From assembly GCF_002770595.1 (NCBI RefSeq), contig NZ_CP022986.1, positions 1,860,001 through 1,924,000 of the forward strand: a stretch of 64,000 nt of DNA, given 5' to 3'. The notes under the pieces were generated by a model. The model made no database searches and was not told where the DNA came from. It saw only the letters and a program-made list of their open reading frames with translations. Source of the DNA: Chryseobacterium camelliae (GTDB lineage: Bacteria > Bacteroidota > Bacteroidia > Flavobacteriales > Weeksellaceae). The translations under genes and the position numbers were made by a program. This document shows, one piece after another, positions 38,667 to 48,466 of the stretch. How positions within the stretch are numbered: position 1 is the stretch's first letter; each line of letters starts with the position of its first letter.

Positions 38667-39122
38667 ATGAAATTCTTCTTCCCCATCGTTGTATTGCTGA
38701 TTTTTTTTTCGTGCAGCAAAGAACCTGAAAAGCCCGGGCCGGCATCTTCCGGCGAAATCAGCCAGATTATCCTTTCTTACATCGGAGGAAACCACGGATC
38801 CTATACCATCATTAAAGTAAGCCCGGACTCCATTCATGTGGAAAAAGGCAATACCACAGATAAGAGCCATACGGAGAACAATATAGCCATCAGCGAAGCC
38901 TCCTGGCAACAGCTCATCAAGCCTATTGACATCCGTGCGCTCAATAAGATCCGGAGCTCACCGAGCCGGCAATCCGTAGACCGTACCGACGAAACATTTC
39001 AGGTAAAAACACGCAACAAAGTCCATGTATATGTGAACGCGTACACCGATACGCTCCATTACAGGCAGCTGGAAAATTTTAAAATTCAACTGGAAAAGAT
39101 CCTTCCGAAAGACCATCATTAA
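38667..39122 (+). CDS. Predicted lipoprotein of unknown function
   Basis: An upstream ATG at 38643 is also possible, but MKFFFPIVVL at 38667 gives a proper signal peptide with lipobox (IFFSCSKE), 151 residues. The mature part is polar with no recognised domain. It is sandwiched between the aminotransferase and murB in one orientation, with a 3-bp gap to murB. Confidence 0.75.
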   Translation: MKFFFPIVVLLIFFSCSKEPEKPGPASSGEISQIILSYIGGNHGSYTIIKVSPDSIHVEKGNTTDKSHTENNIAISEASWQQLIKPIDIRALNKIRSSPSRQSVDRTDETFQVKTRNKVHVYVNAYTDTLHYRQLENFKIQLEKILPKDHH

Positions 39123-39125
39123 ACC

Positions 39126-40139
39126 ATGCAAGAAAACGTTTCCTTACAGCCGTACAATACTTTCGGTGTTGAAGCCGAAGCCCGATATTTCACTGAAATC
39201 CATACGCCTGAAGAATTGAAGGCAGCCGTTAACTTTTCTTCTTCACGCGCCCTGAAAACCCTATTACTGGGAGGAGGCAGCAACATCCTGCTGACCGGGG
39301 ATTTCGACGGACTGGCCATCAGGCTAAACCTGAAAGGGATTTCTGAACAGCCGGATGGTGTTAACCATATCTTGGTGACTGCACAGGCAGGGGAAAACTG
39401 GCATGAGTTCGTGATGTACTGCCTGGAAAAAAATTATGGCGGACTGGAAAACCTTGCCCTGATTCCCGGCAATGTAGGGACTTGCCCGATCCAGAACATC
39501 GGAGCCTACGGAACAGAGATCAAAGATGTTTTCGTACGATGCAGCGTTTTGAACCTCAGCACCATGGAAACGGAAGATTTCGAGCTCGAAAAATGCCGCT
39601 TCGGTTACCGTGATTCGATATTCAAGCAGGAAGGAAAAGGGCAATACATTATCCTGAGCGTAACCTTCAGGCTAACAACTCAGCATCACAGCATCAAAAC
39701 AGAATATGGCGCCATTCGTGGCGAGCTTAGCAATGCAGGAATCGCAGAGCCTACCATCCGTGATGTGGCTCAGGCCGTCGTCCACATACGCAAGAGCAAA
39801 CTGCCGGACCCGAAAGAAACAGGTAATGCAGGAAGCTTCTTTAAAAACCCGACGATTCCGTTACTACAGTTTGAGGAATTGCAGATCCGGTTTCCCCATA
39901 TTCAGGGGTATCCTAACGGAGATGCTGTAAAAGTTCCTGCCGGGTGGCTGATTGAGCAGTGCGGATGGAAGGGCAAACAGATTGGCAATGTAGCTTCACA
40001 TCCATTACAGGCCCTCGTTATCATTAATGCAACCGGGCAGGCAACCGGTAAAGAGATTTTTGATTTTTCCACCCTGATTATTGATTCCGTACGGGAAAAG
40101 TTCGGGATCGATCTGGAACGGGAGGTAAATATCATTTAA
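39126..40139 (+). CDS. murB: UDP-N-acetylenolpyruvoylglucosamine reductase
   Basis: 337 residues. FAD-binding LGGGSNILLTGDF; ALIPGNVGTCPIQNIGAYG; active-site Ser in GNAGSFFKNP; and Glu at the end of the C-terminal domain. NADPH-dependent reduction gives UDP-MurNAc. The length fits type I MurB. Confidence 0.96.
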   Translation: MQENVSLQPYNTFGVEAEARYFTEIHTPEELKAAVNFSSSRALKTLLLGGGSNILLTGDFDGLAIRLNLKGISEQPDGVNHILVTAQAGENWHEFVMYCLEKNYGGLENLALIPGNVGTCPIQNIGAYGTEIKDVFVRCSVLNLSTMETEDFELEKCRFGYRDSIFKQEGKGQYIILSVTFRLTTQHHSIKTEYGAIRGELSNAGIAEPTIRDVAQAVVHIRKSKLPDPKETGNAGSFFKNPTIPLLQFEELQIRFPHIQGYPNGDAVKVPAGWLIEQCGWKGKQIGNVASHPLQALVIINATGQATGKEIFDFSTLIIDSVREKFGIDLEREVNII

Positions 40140-40224
40140 AACAGTGATACTTTGCTTATTAAACTGGGTTAAACTTAATGGAGTTCAGCTCAATTCAAAT
40201 CAATCATATAACAAAAACACAGTT

Positions 40225-41028
40225 ATGAAAATCACGATCCTCGGAGCCGGAAACATGGGCCTGTCTTTTTAAAAATCATTCCTGAAATACGAACTGACAG
40301 AGCCTGAAAACCTTCATTTGATCATAAGAAACCCTGCCAGGTTCACTAAAATAGCCGAAGAATTCCCGAAGTCGGAAATTTCAACGTTTGATCAGCTAAA
40401 GGAACTGAAAGCAGACATTATCATCCTGGCCGTTAAGCCTCAGGACTTTCTTCACCTTGCTGAAAACTTCAGGTTTAAACTGAAAGAACACCAAATGGTT
40501 TTATCCATTATGGCTGGAATTAAGATCGAAAAAATACAGAAAGCACTGAGCCATCCTACAGTGGTAAGGGCCATGCCTAACGCTCCTACCTTTCTCGGAA
40601 TGGGGATTACAGGCTATACCGCCGCAGAAGGAATTCCCTTCAGCCAGCTGATGCATATTGAACGGTTACTGAATTCTACCGGAAGATCGGTTTACCTGGA
40701 AGATGAAGGACTGCTGGATGGTGTAACGGCGCTTTCAGGAAGTGGGCCGGCATACTTTTATTACATTGTCGATGCGATGATCAAAGCCGGGGTTGAGATG
40801 GGAATCCAGGAGAGCCTGTCCAGGCTTTTTGTGAAACAGACCCTACTGGGCGCTTACCATCTGATCAATAATTCCGACAAGAGCCTGGAAGAACTCATCA
40901 GCGATGTTGCTTCAAAAGGCGGAACCACCGAAGCTGCCCTGAATACGTTCAATGAGCACACCCTGAAAGACATCCTGAAAAACGGGATCCTGAATGCGGA
41001 GAAACGCGCCAGAGAACTGAATGGCTGA
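40225..41028 (+). pseudogene. proC: Pyrroline-5-carboxylate reductase interrupted by an in-frame stop
   Basis: The frame starts at ATG 40225 (MKITILGAGNMGLSF) with the dinucleotide motif GAGNMG, then TAA at 40270-40272, codon 16. The same frame continues directly as KSFLKYEL, then the whole ProC protein, including VVRAMPNAP and ALSGSGPAYFYY, to 41028. A TCA-to-TAA change would explain the stop. Re-initiation at TTG 40318 would give 236 residues without the NADPH loop. It is either a real pseudogene or a base error. ProC makes proline. Confidence 0.85.
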
Positions 41029-41162
41029 TTCAGAAATCAAAGGGAACAAATAACACCTACATGCGGAATCACTGAATAAAATCCGGCATTATCTTCAACT
41101 GGAAACAAATGTACTCCTAAGAGAGCGAATGTAAAAATCTGATATTTATCATTTATTTTAAT

Positions 41163-41175
41163 TTATTCTAAATAA
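41163..41175. promoter_or_regulatory. AT-rich inverted repeat upstream of the TonB/DUF4876 operon
   Basis: TTATT-CTA-AATAA, 5-bp perfect arms, directly upstream of the -7 region. It shares TTCTAAATAA with Fur-like boxes described for flavobacteria; assignment to Fur is speculative. Confidence 0.25.
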
Positions 41176-41201
41176 GATTTAAACGGAGGGAATTAAATTA
41201 T

Positions 41202-41209
41202 TAGATTTG
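41202..41209 (+). promoter_or_regulatory. -7 element of the TonB/DUF4876 operon
   Basis: TAGATTTG, exact TAnnTTTG, 32 bp before ATG 41241. No clear TTG at the expected upstream spacing. Confidence 0.5.
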
Positions 41210-41240
41210 CGCTCTGCTTATCTGAAAATCCAGTAAATCA

Positions 41241-44000
41241 ATGTCAATCAGGTTTTTAACATCTATAATCCTATTTTTATCCGGCTCTCAGCTCTTATTG
41301 GCCCAAAACGAGAAATTACAGCTTACTGTTTATATTACCGGTAAATCGGGTGAGAAACTTTCCGATGTTACGGTTAGCTCTTCAGAAACTTCCCTGGTTA
41401 CGGATCGAAATGGCAGTGCTATTGTGCATTTAAAAGCTGGAAAACATCATTTACAGTTCAGTCACCCTAACTACCAGGAAAAAGAATCCGATATTGATTT
41501 AAAAATTTCCACCATACTGACGATTCAGCTGCAGCCAGTGGATAAGCTGGAAGAAGTGGTGATGTTTTCTAAAGAAGGAAAAGGACTGACAACGAAAACC
41601 GTGATCGACCGCAAGGCTATGGAACATCTGCAGCCTTCAAGCTTTACGGACCTGATGGAACTCTTACCGGGAGGATTGGCGAAGGTGCCTGACCTGAATG
41701 CGAATAACCGTCCGGTGCTCCGTGAAAACAGGGGCAGTTTTTCCGCAACTACCACAGATTACAATACCACCGCTCTCGGAGTACAGTTCATGGTAGACGG
41801 AAATGTACTAAATTCCAATGCAGACATGCAGGTTTCCCTCGACAATAAACAATTTGCAGAAGGCCCCAGAGACCGTGAAACGGCAATAACGGGAGTGGAT
41901 ATGCGGACCATTTCCACCAATGACATTGAAAAAGTGGAAATCATCCGCGGAATCCCTTCTGCTTCCTATGGAGACCTGACTTCAGGGGTTATCAAAATTG
42001 AACGCAAGATCGGCCAGTCGCCCTTGCAGGCAAGGTTTAAAGCAGACGGTTTCAGTAAGCAATATTATGTGGGAAAAGGCTTCAACATCAACAATAACTG
42101 GCAGATCAGTGCCGGAGCAGATTTCCTTGATTCTAAAGCCACCCCGACAGACGATTTTGAGAATTATCAACGGATAACAGCGTCTGTCCGATCGAGAAAA
42201 AAAGGCATGTTGTGGTCCAATCCCCTGGAATGGCGTTCCAGTATTGATTTTTCCACCAACATCGATTCGAAGAAAAATGATCCCGATAACGGGGCACCTG
42301 AAATTGACCGCTATAGGCAAACCCGGACGAGGATCAGCCTGACCAATAACTTTATCTACGCTCTGGCCAAAGCGTATTTCTTTGATCAAATCACATTCAA
42401 TACCGCTATCAGGCAAGGAGTTGAAAAAATTGACCAGACCAAACTTGTCCAGCTATCCGGCCCAAGATCCTTTTCTTTGGCTACCGAACAGGGTGAAAAT
42501 GTCGGCGTATTTCCCGCTCTGCGGTATATCAGTGATTTTTCTACAGATGGGAAGCCACTGGATATCACGGCTCTTTTTCAAACGACAGGAACAAGAAAAA
42601 CCTGGGGAATCAGGCATCAGTATGAAGCCGGACTTGACTGGAGGTATTCAAAAAACAACGGAAAAGGGCTGGTGTACGATATGAACTCACCGTATTCGGC
42701 AGCTTTCAGCAATACCAGGCCAAGGCCTTTCAACGATATTCCGGCCTCCAACCTTTTGGCCGCCTTCCTGGGTGACCGGATGAGTTATGCGATTGACCGC
42801 CATATCTTCACATTATATGCAGGCGTTAGATTTTCCAGACAACTGGGAACAGACCGCTCGTATGCCATCAGCAAAAAAGTGTTTGCGGAACCAAGGATCA
42901 ACCTTCAGTATAACCTTCCGCATATCATGATCCATGATGTCCCGCTCAAAGCAGACATTACTTTGGGATACGGACAGTTTTATAAACAGCCTACCCTCCT
43001 AATGCTGTACCCGAACAGGAAATTCTGGGATTACACCCAGCTCAATTATTACCATAACGATGAACGGTACCGGTATGTAAATTTCATGACGTATGTGCAG
43101 AATCTGGAAAATAAGGAACTGACCGCTGCCAAAAGCATCAAGAAAGAAATACGGCTCGACCTCTCCTACCGCAACCACAATGTATTCATTACTTATTTTA
43201 AGGAAGATATGACGAATGGTTTCCGCCAGATGCTCCATACAGTACTGCATACGTACAAGCAGTATGACGCTTCACAGGTGGATCTTTCTCAATGGAATAA
43301 CGGTCCCGACCTCGCCCATACGCCTTATGTGGAAAAAAAGACCAATGCAAACTACAGTCTTACCGAAAACGGAAGCACCACGATTAAAAACGGTATCGAA
43401 TTCGGATATACGTCACCGCGTTTCAAAGCCATCAATACCAGGTTTACCCTGAGCGGAGCCTACTTTAAAACACAGTACAGGAACTCAATGCCTGTGACCG
43501 AAAGCCCTTCATTATCCATAGGTCCTGACGGATATCCTTACTATGGAATCTATCAGAACGATGAAGGATACGTCAATTCCAATATGAACTACAATCTTTT
43601 TGTCGATACCTACATTCCCAAAATGGACCTTACGATTTCCGCGTCGTTCCAGGGCAGCTTCTTCGACTACAGAAGAAAAGACCAGCGTATTGCCGAACCG
43701 ATGTATTATTATGGGATCGACGGCATCCTGCATCCTTTTACTGACGCAGACAGAACCGACGCCTATAAGCAATGGCTCGTAAGGAATGTATCGGTAACGG
43801 ATAATATGCCTACTGAACTCACCTTTACGTTTGCCGCCAACCTAAAAGTGACCAAAAGTATCTACAGGGACATTAAAACCTCGATGTTCGTCACCAGGAT
43901 TTTTAATTACAGCGCCCCGTATTACTTTAATAACCTCCGGATAGATAGAAAAGCAGCCAACAGGCCGTATTTCGGAATGGAGCTTACCTATAATTTTTAA
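41241..44000 (+). CDS. TonB-dependent receptor of a four-gene operon
   Basis: 919 residues. Signal peptide ending near LLLAQ; a carboxypeptidase-regulatory-like domain (LTVYITGKSGEKLSDV); plug domain (IRGIPSASYGDLTSG); and a large barrel ending LTYNF. It is followed at 21 bp by a DUF4876 lipoprotein, then DUF6850 and a di-haem peroxidase. The set probably imports or processes a substrate linked to iron or redox, but the ligand is unknown. Confidence 0.93.
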   Translation: MSIRFLTSIILFLSGSQLLLAQNEKLQLTVYITGKSGEKLSDVTVSSSETSLVTDRNGSAIVHLKAGKHHLQFSHPNYQEKESDIDLKISTILTIQLQPVDKLEEVVMFSKEGKGLTTKTVIDRKAMEHLQPSSFTDLMELLPGGLAKVPDLNANNRPVLRENRGSFSATTTDYNTTALGVQFMVDGNVLNSNADMQVSLDNKQFAEGPRDRETAITGVDMRTISTNDIEKVEIIRGIPSASYGDLTSGVIKIERKIGQSPLQARFKADGFSKQYYVGKGFNINNNWQISAGADFLDSKATPTDDFENYQRITASVRSRKKGMLWSNPLEWRSSIDFSTNIDSKKNDPDNGAPEIDRYRQTRTRISLTNNFIYALAKAYFFDQITFNTAIRQGVEKIDQTKLVQLSGPRSFSLATEQGENVGVFPALRYISDFSTDGKPLDITALFQTTGTRKTWGIRHQYEAGLDWRYSKNNGKGLVYDMNSPYSAAFSNTRPRPFNDIPASNLLAAFLGDRMSYAIDRHIFTLYAGVRFSRQLGTDRSYAISKKVFAEPRINLQYNLPHIMIHDVPLKADITLGYGQFYKQPTLLMLYPNRKFWDYTQLNYYHNDERYRYVNFMTYVQNLENKELTAAKSIKKEIRLDLSYRNHNVFITYFKEDMTNGFRQMLHTVLHTYKQYDASQVDLSQWNNGPDLAHTPYVEKKTNANYSLTENGSTTIKNGIEFGYTSPRFKAINTRFTLSGAYFKTQYRNSMPVTESPSLSIGPDGYPYYGIYQNDEGYVNSNMNYNLFVDTYIPKMDLTISASFQGSFFDYRRKDQRIAEPMYYYGIDGILHPFTDADRTDAYKQWLVRNVSVTDNMPTELTFTFAANLKVTKSIYRDIKTSMFVTRIFNYSAPYYFNNLRIDRKAANRPYFGMELTYNF

Positions 44001-44021
44001 TATCAATTACATACAACCCAC

Positions 44022-45248
44022 ATGAAAAAAACTGTTTTATTATTGAGTATTGCAGCCGCTCTGGCCACCGGATTTACGGTATCCTCCTGCTCCAGCGATG
44101 ATGATTTCGGATCTTCTGTTTCTCAGACAGGTGTATTGACCATGAATTTCACCGGAGACCAGATTGCCACCTATCAGACTCTGGATATTTCTATCAAAGA
44201 AATCAATACCGGAACGATTACCCAGCTATCCATTAAAAACACCAATGCCCATTCTGTTGAGCTTCCTTTCGGATCTTATATGATTACGGTAAACGGATCT
44301 GTGGTAAAAACCGATACAGAAGAGGTAAATGTAGGAGCTTCTGCCAATACGGATATCAAGATGAATGTTACCAACATCACCATCCCTCTTCTGGTAAAAC
44401 AGTTTGGCAATGATTTTATTATTGAGGAAGTATTCTTTACCGGCGTAAGGACACCGGATGACAAGAACTACAATTCCGGAAGGTATTTTAAAATTACCAA
44501 CAATACAGACAAGGTGCTGGATGCAGCAAACCTGATCATTGGCCAGTCGAATTTCCTGACGACATCGAATGATAACCCTACCCCTTATGATGCCAATACC
44601 TATTTTCCTGTAAAAGGTGTGATGATCCTAACCAGCACAGCACCGAAACTTGTGGAACCTGGAGATTTCATCGTAGTTGCAGATAATGCAATCAATCACA
44701 CACAGAATACCTCAACAGCTTACAACCTGAAGAATGCGGACTGGGAATTCCCTTCCAACAATCCTACGCTGGGACAGGTAGACAACCCAAGTGTACCGAA
44801 TGCGGAAGTAATCTATTCTCAGATGGCCTACAATATGTTCTTCCTGCACAACAGAGGCTTTGAAAGCTACGTGATTGCCCGCTTTCCTGCAGGAGAGGAT
44901 AAAAATACATTCCTGCAGAACCAGAAATACAATTATACATTCGTGAACAGCGCAGGAAATACGGTGGCAAAAAGTGTCTACAAAATTCCGAATTCCTGGA
45001 TTATAGACGGGGTAAACAACAGCATCCCGACAGATTTCGTACAGACGCTTACTTCAGCGAGCATTGATGCCGGCTGGACTTCCGTAGGCTCCATGAACAA
45101 CGATGCCACCCGTTACGGGAAATCAGTAAGGCGAAAAGTAATTGGTCAGACTTCCAAAGGTAAAAATATCTACAAAGATACCAACAACTCTACCCTGGAT
45201 TTTGTTAAAGACTCACAACCGAGTCTCAAAAACGGTATTATCCATTAA
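44022..45248 (+). CDS. DUF4876 surface lipoprotein
   Basis: 408 residues. Lipobox TVSSCSSD after a signal peptide. A beta-sandwich-like N-terminal region precedes the DUF4876 block (FIIEEVFFTGVRTPDDKNY, then GRYFKITNNTD). Function is unknown. Families like this sit on the outer membrane beside a TonB receptor. The stop is 29 bp before DUF6850. Confidence 0.8.
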   Translation: MKKTVLLLSIAAALATGFTVSSCSSDDDFGSSVSQTGVLTMNFTGDQIATYQTLDISIKEINTGTITQLSIKNTNAHSVELPFGSYMITVNGSVVKTDTEEVNVGASANTDIKMNVTNITIPLLVKQFGNDFIIEEVFFTGVRTPDDKNYNSGRYFKITNNTDKVLDAANLIIGQSNFLTTSNDNPTPYDANTYFPVKGVMILTSTAPKLVEPGDFIVVADNAINHTQNTSTAYNLKNADWEFPSNNPTLGQVDNPSVPNAEVIYSQMAYNMFFLHNRGFESYVIARFPAGEDKNTFLQNQKYNYTFVNSAGNTVAKSVYKIPNSWIIDGVNNSIPTDFVQTLTSASIDAGWTSVGSMNNDATRYGKSVRRKVIGQTSKGKNIYKDTNNSTLDFVKDSQPSLKNGIIH

Positions 45249-45277
45249 TTCCGACTGAAAATCATTAAACGATTCCT

Positions 45278-46795
45278 ATGTTCAGTAATACCACTTCTTT
45301 CGTTGTACTTTTCATCCTGTCCTGCTCTTTGCTGAAAGCACAGGACAGCCTGGATTTTTTCAACCGGTACCGAAATCAGTATAGTGCAGAAAGAACTTTA
45401 AAATCCCGGCTGTACTCTAATCCGGCATCAATGTCGGATTACAGTGTTGCCTCTTTTTCCGAATTCGGGGCCGGATACCACAGTGAGCAGAAAGATATTT
45501 ACCGTCAGCAGCTCGGTGCAGGAGAACGGGGCCTGGAAATTTATGCCCGTTCATTCCAGAAACTGAACAGCAGAAGAGCAGTCTGGGGTAAAGCCAGCTA
45601 TGAAAGCCTGAAACAGCTGAAGCTGAAATGGAATGAAAACCTTGATTTCGACCGTATTGCTCCTTATGTTTTAGCAGATTCCGTAGGCGGAGACCTGAAA
45701 CTTGAACGGTATTCCTTTGCGGGAGGCTATTCTGAAAAAATAAACCGCTTTACCCTTGGGATTGAAGCTAACTATACGGCACAGCTGGGGTACAGGTCCA
45801 GAGACCCGAGGATCAATAATTCCACGTCTGATCTTTGGGTAAACCTTGGGGTAAACTATAAAGCATTCAGGGAATATGAAATCGGTGTATTTACCCGGCT
45901 CAATAAGTACACACAGAACAGCTCCATATCATTTGTAAGCCTCCTCGGAAACCCTTATGTCTATCAGATGGTGGGTCTGGGATATTCCAATAATTTCTTT
46001 AACGGAGGAAAAAATGCAGTGGCTTTTGAAGAACTGGGATATCAGGTTGGTGTCCAGATTATGAATAAAGGCGGAAAGGACTTTTACCTTCATGCCATGG
46101 CGGGAAATGCTAAAAACACTAAAAATATCCAGATCAGTAATCCCTTTTATGAATCTTCGGAACTCAGTAACGAGCAGTTTATTTTTGAGGGAGCTAAATT
46201 CTTTGATCTGAATATGCATCACAGGTTTGGGGTTTTTGCCGGTTATACGGCTTCCGTAAAAACAGGCACGGAATTCGGATACTCTGTCAACACCCAGTTT
46301 ACTGAACAGGTTTTCCAGCGGAAAGCCTACCGTAAAGAAGACTACAGTTCCACGGTAAAGTTGATGTATCAATACTCAAAAGACCATCTTACCCTGAATG
46401 CAACTCCCTTTTTCAGACGCCAGGAAATCAAGGAGAGAAGATTATATCCGGTATCCGGACAGAAATTCGTATACAACTATTTTGGGATCAGTGCAGATGT
46501 ACAGCAAAGACTGAATGAAAACCAGGTATTGAGCTTTAGCCCTTATTTTATTAAGCGGATGGTTCACCGTTCCATCTCGGCTCTCTCTTCCACCGCCAAT
46601 GCAGCCATCAATGACTGGATACAGCAGGACTATTCTTTTCAGGCAAGCGGCATTTCCACCTTCGGGGCATCATTAAGGTATGACGTCAAGCCGCAAAAGC
46701 TTCCCGCTTTTTTCATCACCACCCAGTATCAGTCCCAAAAGATGCTGCACAAAAACAACCATTTCATCAGCATCCATTTAGGAATAACATTTTAA
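45278..46795 (+). CDS. DUF6850 outer membrane beta-barrel protein
   Basis: 505 residues with a signal peptide ending LLKAQ and alternating aromatic beta-strand pattern, ending IHLGITF as outer membrane barrels do. It has no TonB plug, so it is not a receptor itself. By family recall it is DUF6850, found beside DUF4876. The stop is 3 bp from the peroxidase ATG. Confidence 0.78.
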   Translation: MFSNTTSFVVLFILSCSLLKAQDSLDFFNRYRNQYSAERTLKSRLYSNPASMSDYSVASFSEFGAGYHSEQKDIYRQQLGAGERGLEIYARSFQKLNSRRAVWGKASYESLKQLKLKWNENLDFDRIAPYVLADSVGGDLKLERYSFAGGYSEKINRFTLGIEANYTAQLGYRSRDPRINNSTSDLWVNLGVNYKAFREYEIGVFTRLNKYTQNSSISFVSLLGNPYVYQMVGLGYSNNFFNGGKNAVAFEELGYQVGVQIMNKGGKDFYLHAMAGNAKNTKNIQISNPFYESSELSNEQFIFEGAKFFDLNMHHRFGVFAGYTASVKTGTEFGYSVNTQFTEQVFQRKAYRKEDYSSTVKLMYQYSKDHLTLNATPFFRRQEIKERRLYPVSGQKFVYNYFGISADVQQRLNENQVLSFSPYFIKRMVHRSISALSSTANAAINDWIQQDYSFQASGISTFGASLRYDVKPQKLPAFFITTQYQSQKMLHKNNHFISIHLGITF

Positions 46796-46798
46796 CAT

Positions 46799-47947
46799 AT
46801 GAAGCGAGGTATCTATTGGGTTTCAGGATTTTTCCTGGTCATATTATGGAGTTTTGCACCTAAAGTAAGCCGGGATCTTTCATCCATCCAGGACCCGACT
46901 GTGCAGGATATTGTAAACAGCTATAAGAAAGCTATTTCCGGATGGCCAAAACCTACCATTGACAAAGGTGTGGAATGGAAAGAATTTATGCCCATCCGGT
47001 CAGACTCCGCTTACTTTGCTACCCAAAATCAGCCGAATATACTGTTGGGTAAAATGTTGTTCTTTGATCCCAAACTGTCAAAATCCAACCAGATATCCTG
47101 CAGCAGCTGCCATGATCCTGAAATTGGTTGGTCAGACAAAAGAAGGGTTGCCCTGGGCAATGATCATTTACAGGGAGGCAGGAATACTTTATCGCTGTTT
47201 AATGTTTCGGAAAGGAAATCCTTTTTCTGGGACGGCAGGGCAAAATCGCTTGAAGAACAGGCTGCCGGGCCGTTGGGCGCGCATCACGAAATGGCCATGG
47301 ATATCAAAACATTACCGGCAAAGATCCAGGCGATCAAAGGCTATGCCCCACTGTTCAAAAATGCATACGGCAGTGAGAAAGTAACCTATGAAAGAATTGT
47401 AAAAGCCATTGCCGATTTCCAGAAGACCATCAAAAGCCAGCCAAGCCGCTTCGACAGGTTCCTGGAAGGAAAATACAATGCGCTGCCCGATGAGGAAATC
47501 TACGGTATGCATATCTTCAGGACCAAAGCCCGCTGCATGAACTGCCATTACGGGCAATACCTCACCGATGAATCTTTCCACAACATCGGTTTAACCTATT
47601 ATAAAAGGAAATATGAAGATCTGGGCCTTTATAACATCACTAAAAACCCTGAAGATGCAGGAAAATTCAAAACGCCCCAACTCAGGGATCTTATGCTGAC
47701 TCAACCGTGGATGCATAACGGACTGTTTAATGAGCTTGAAGGGATCATCAATATCTACAACAGCGGCATGCACCAGATCGACCCTGCTCCGGAAGTGAAA
47801 AAGAATGATCCTCTTTATCCGGTGACAGATCCTCTTCTCAAACCACTCCATCTGACTCCGGATGAAAAGAAAGCTCTGGCCGCCTTCTTAAAATCCATGT
47901 CAGGAACCAGATACAAAATGAGAAGGCCGGAAATCCCCGTAGAATAG
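46799..47947 (+). CDS. Di-haem cytochrome c peroxidase (MauG/CcpA type)
   Basis: 382 residues with an N-terminal hydrophobic signal. Two CxxCH haem motifs: SCSSCHDPEIG and RCMNCHYGQY, about 140 residues apart, the classical arrangement. The operon position after two outer-membrane components suggests it oxidises or reduces the imported substrate or protein partner in the periplasm. The peroxide substrate is only presumed. Confidence 0.93.
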   Translation: MKRGIYWVSGFFLVILWSFAPKVSRDLSSIQDPTVQDIVNSYKKAISGWPKPTIDKGVEWKEFMPIRSDSAYFATQNQPNILLGKMLFFDPKLSKSNQISCSSCHDPEIGWSDKRRVALGNDHLQGGRNTLSLFNVSERKSFFWDGRAKSLEEQAAGPLGAHHEMAMDIKTLPAKIQAIKGYAPLFKNAYGSEKVTYERIVKAIADFQKTIKSQPSRFDRFLEGKYNALPDEEIYGMHIFRTKARCMNCHYGQYLTDESFHNIGLTYYKRKYEDLGLYNITKNPEDAGKFKTPQLRDLMLTQPWMHNGLFNELEGIINIYNSGMHQIDPAPEVKKNDPLYPVTDPLLKPLHLTPDEKKALAAFLKSMSGTRYKMRRPEIPVE

Positions 47948-47978
47948 TTTTTAATTAAGGCACCACCAACTGTTCTGA

Positions 47979-48413
47979 TTATTCAGTAACGAAACGGCTG
48001 TGATGTATTTCGATATACCGGCAAATTTTCCATCCCAGAAAAACACCGAAGGTATTGAGGATGATATCATCCACCTCAAAAATGCCCAGACGGGTAAAAT
48101 ACTGAAGGGCTTCCACGATAATAATAGCCGACAGGAAAGTAAATAGAAGGCTTTTAAGCGACCTGAGCCCGGGAAAAGACCATCCTAAAAATCCGAACGG
48201 GATAAACATAATGATATTTCCCAGGACAATCTTAACGATATATTCCTTCGGAAGCCCGGAATTCATAAACTGAACGGTTGAAATAACGGGTTCCAGCCTC
48301 AATGCAGGATCAGGATACCGAGCATCGATCCTTCCGAAGCCGAAAAGCATAAGGTACAACAGGAACAACGTATAGGGATAAATAATAAACTGATAAAATT
48401 TCTTTAACATCAA
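47979..48413 (-). CDS. VanZ family membrane protein
   Basis: 144 residues with four hydrophobic helices and the VanZ signature region NIIMFIPFGFLGW and DDIILNTFGVFLGW. The family member VanZ gives low-level teicoplanin resistance, but most members have unknown roles. Convergent with the peroxidase gene and divergent from lnt. Confidence 0.85.
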   Translation of the reverse strand: MMLKKFYQFIIYPYTLFLLYLMLFGFGRIDARYPDPALRLEPVISTVQFMNSGLPKEYIVKIVLGNIIMFIPFGFLGWSFPGLRSLKSLLFTFLSAIIIVEALQYFTRLGIFEVDDIILNTFGVFLGWKICRYIEIHHSRFVTE

Positions 48414-48441
48414 CGGGCAGGAGTATTCGCTTCAAAAATAG

Positions 48442-48449
48442 TAAATTTG
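48442..48449 (+). promoter_or_regulatory. -7 element of lnt
   Basis: TAAATTTG, exact match, 17 bp before the ATG at 48467. Confidence 0.45.
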
Positions 48450-48466
48450 TATCTTAAATCAAGCTC

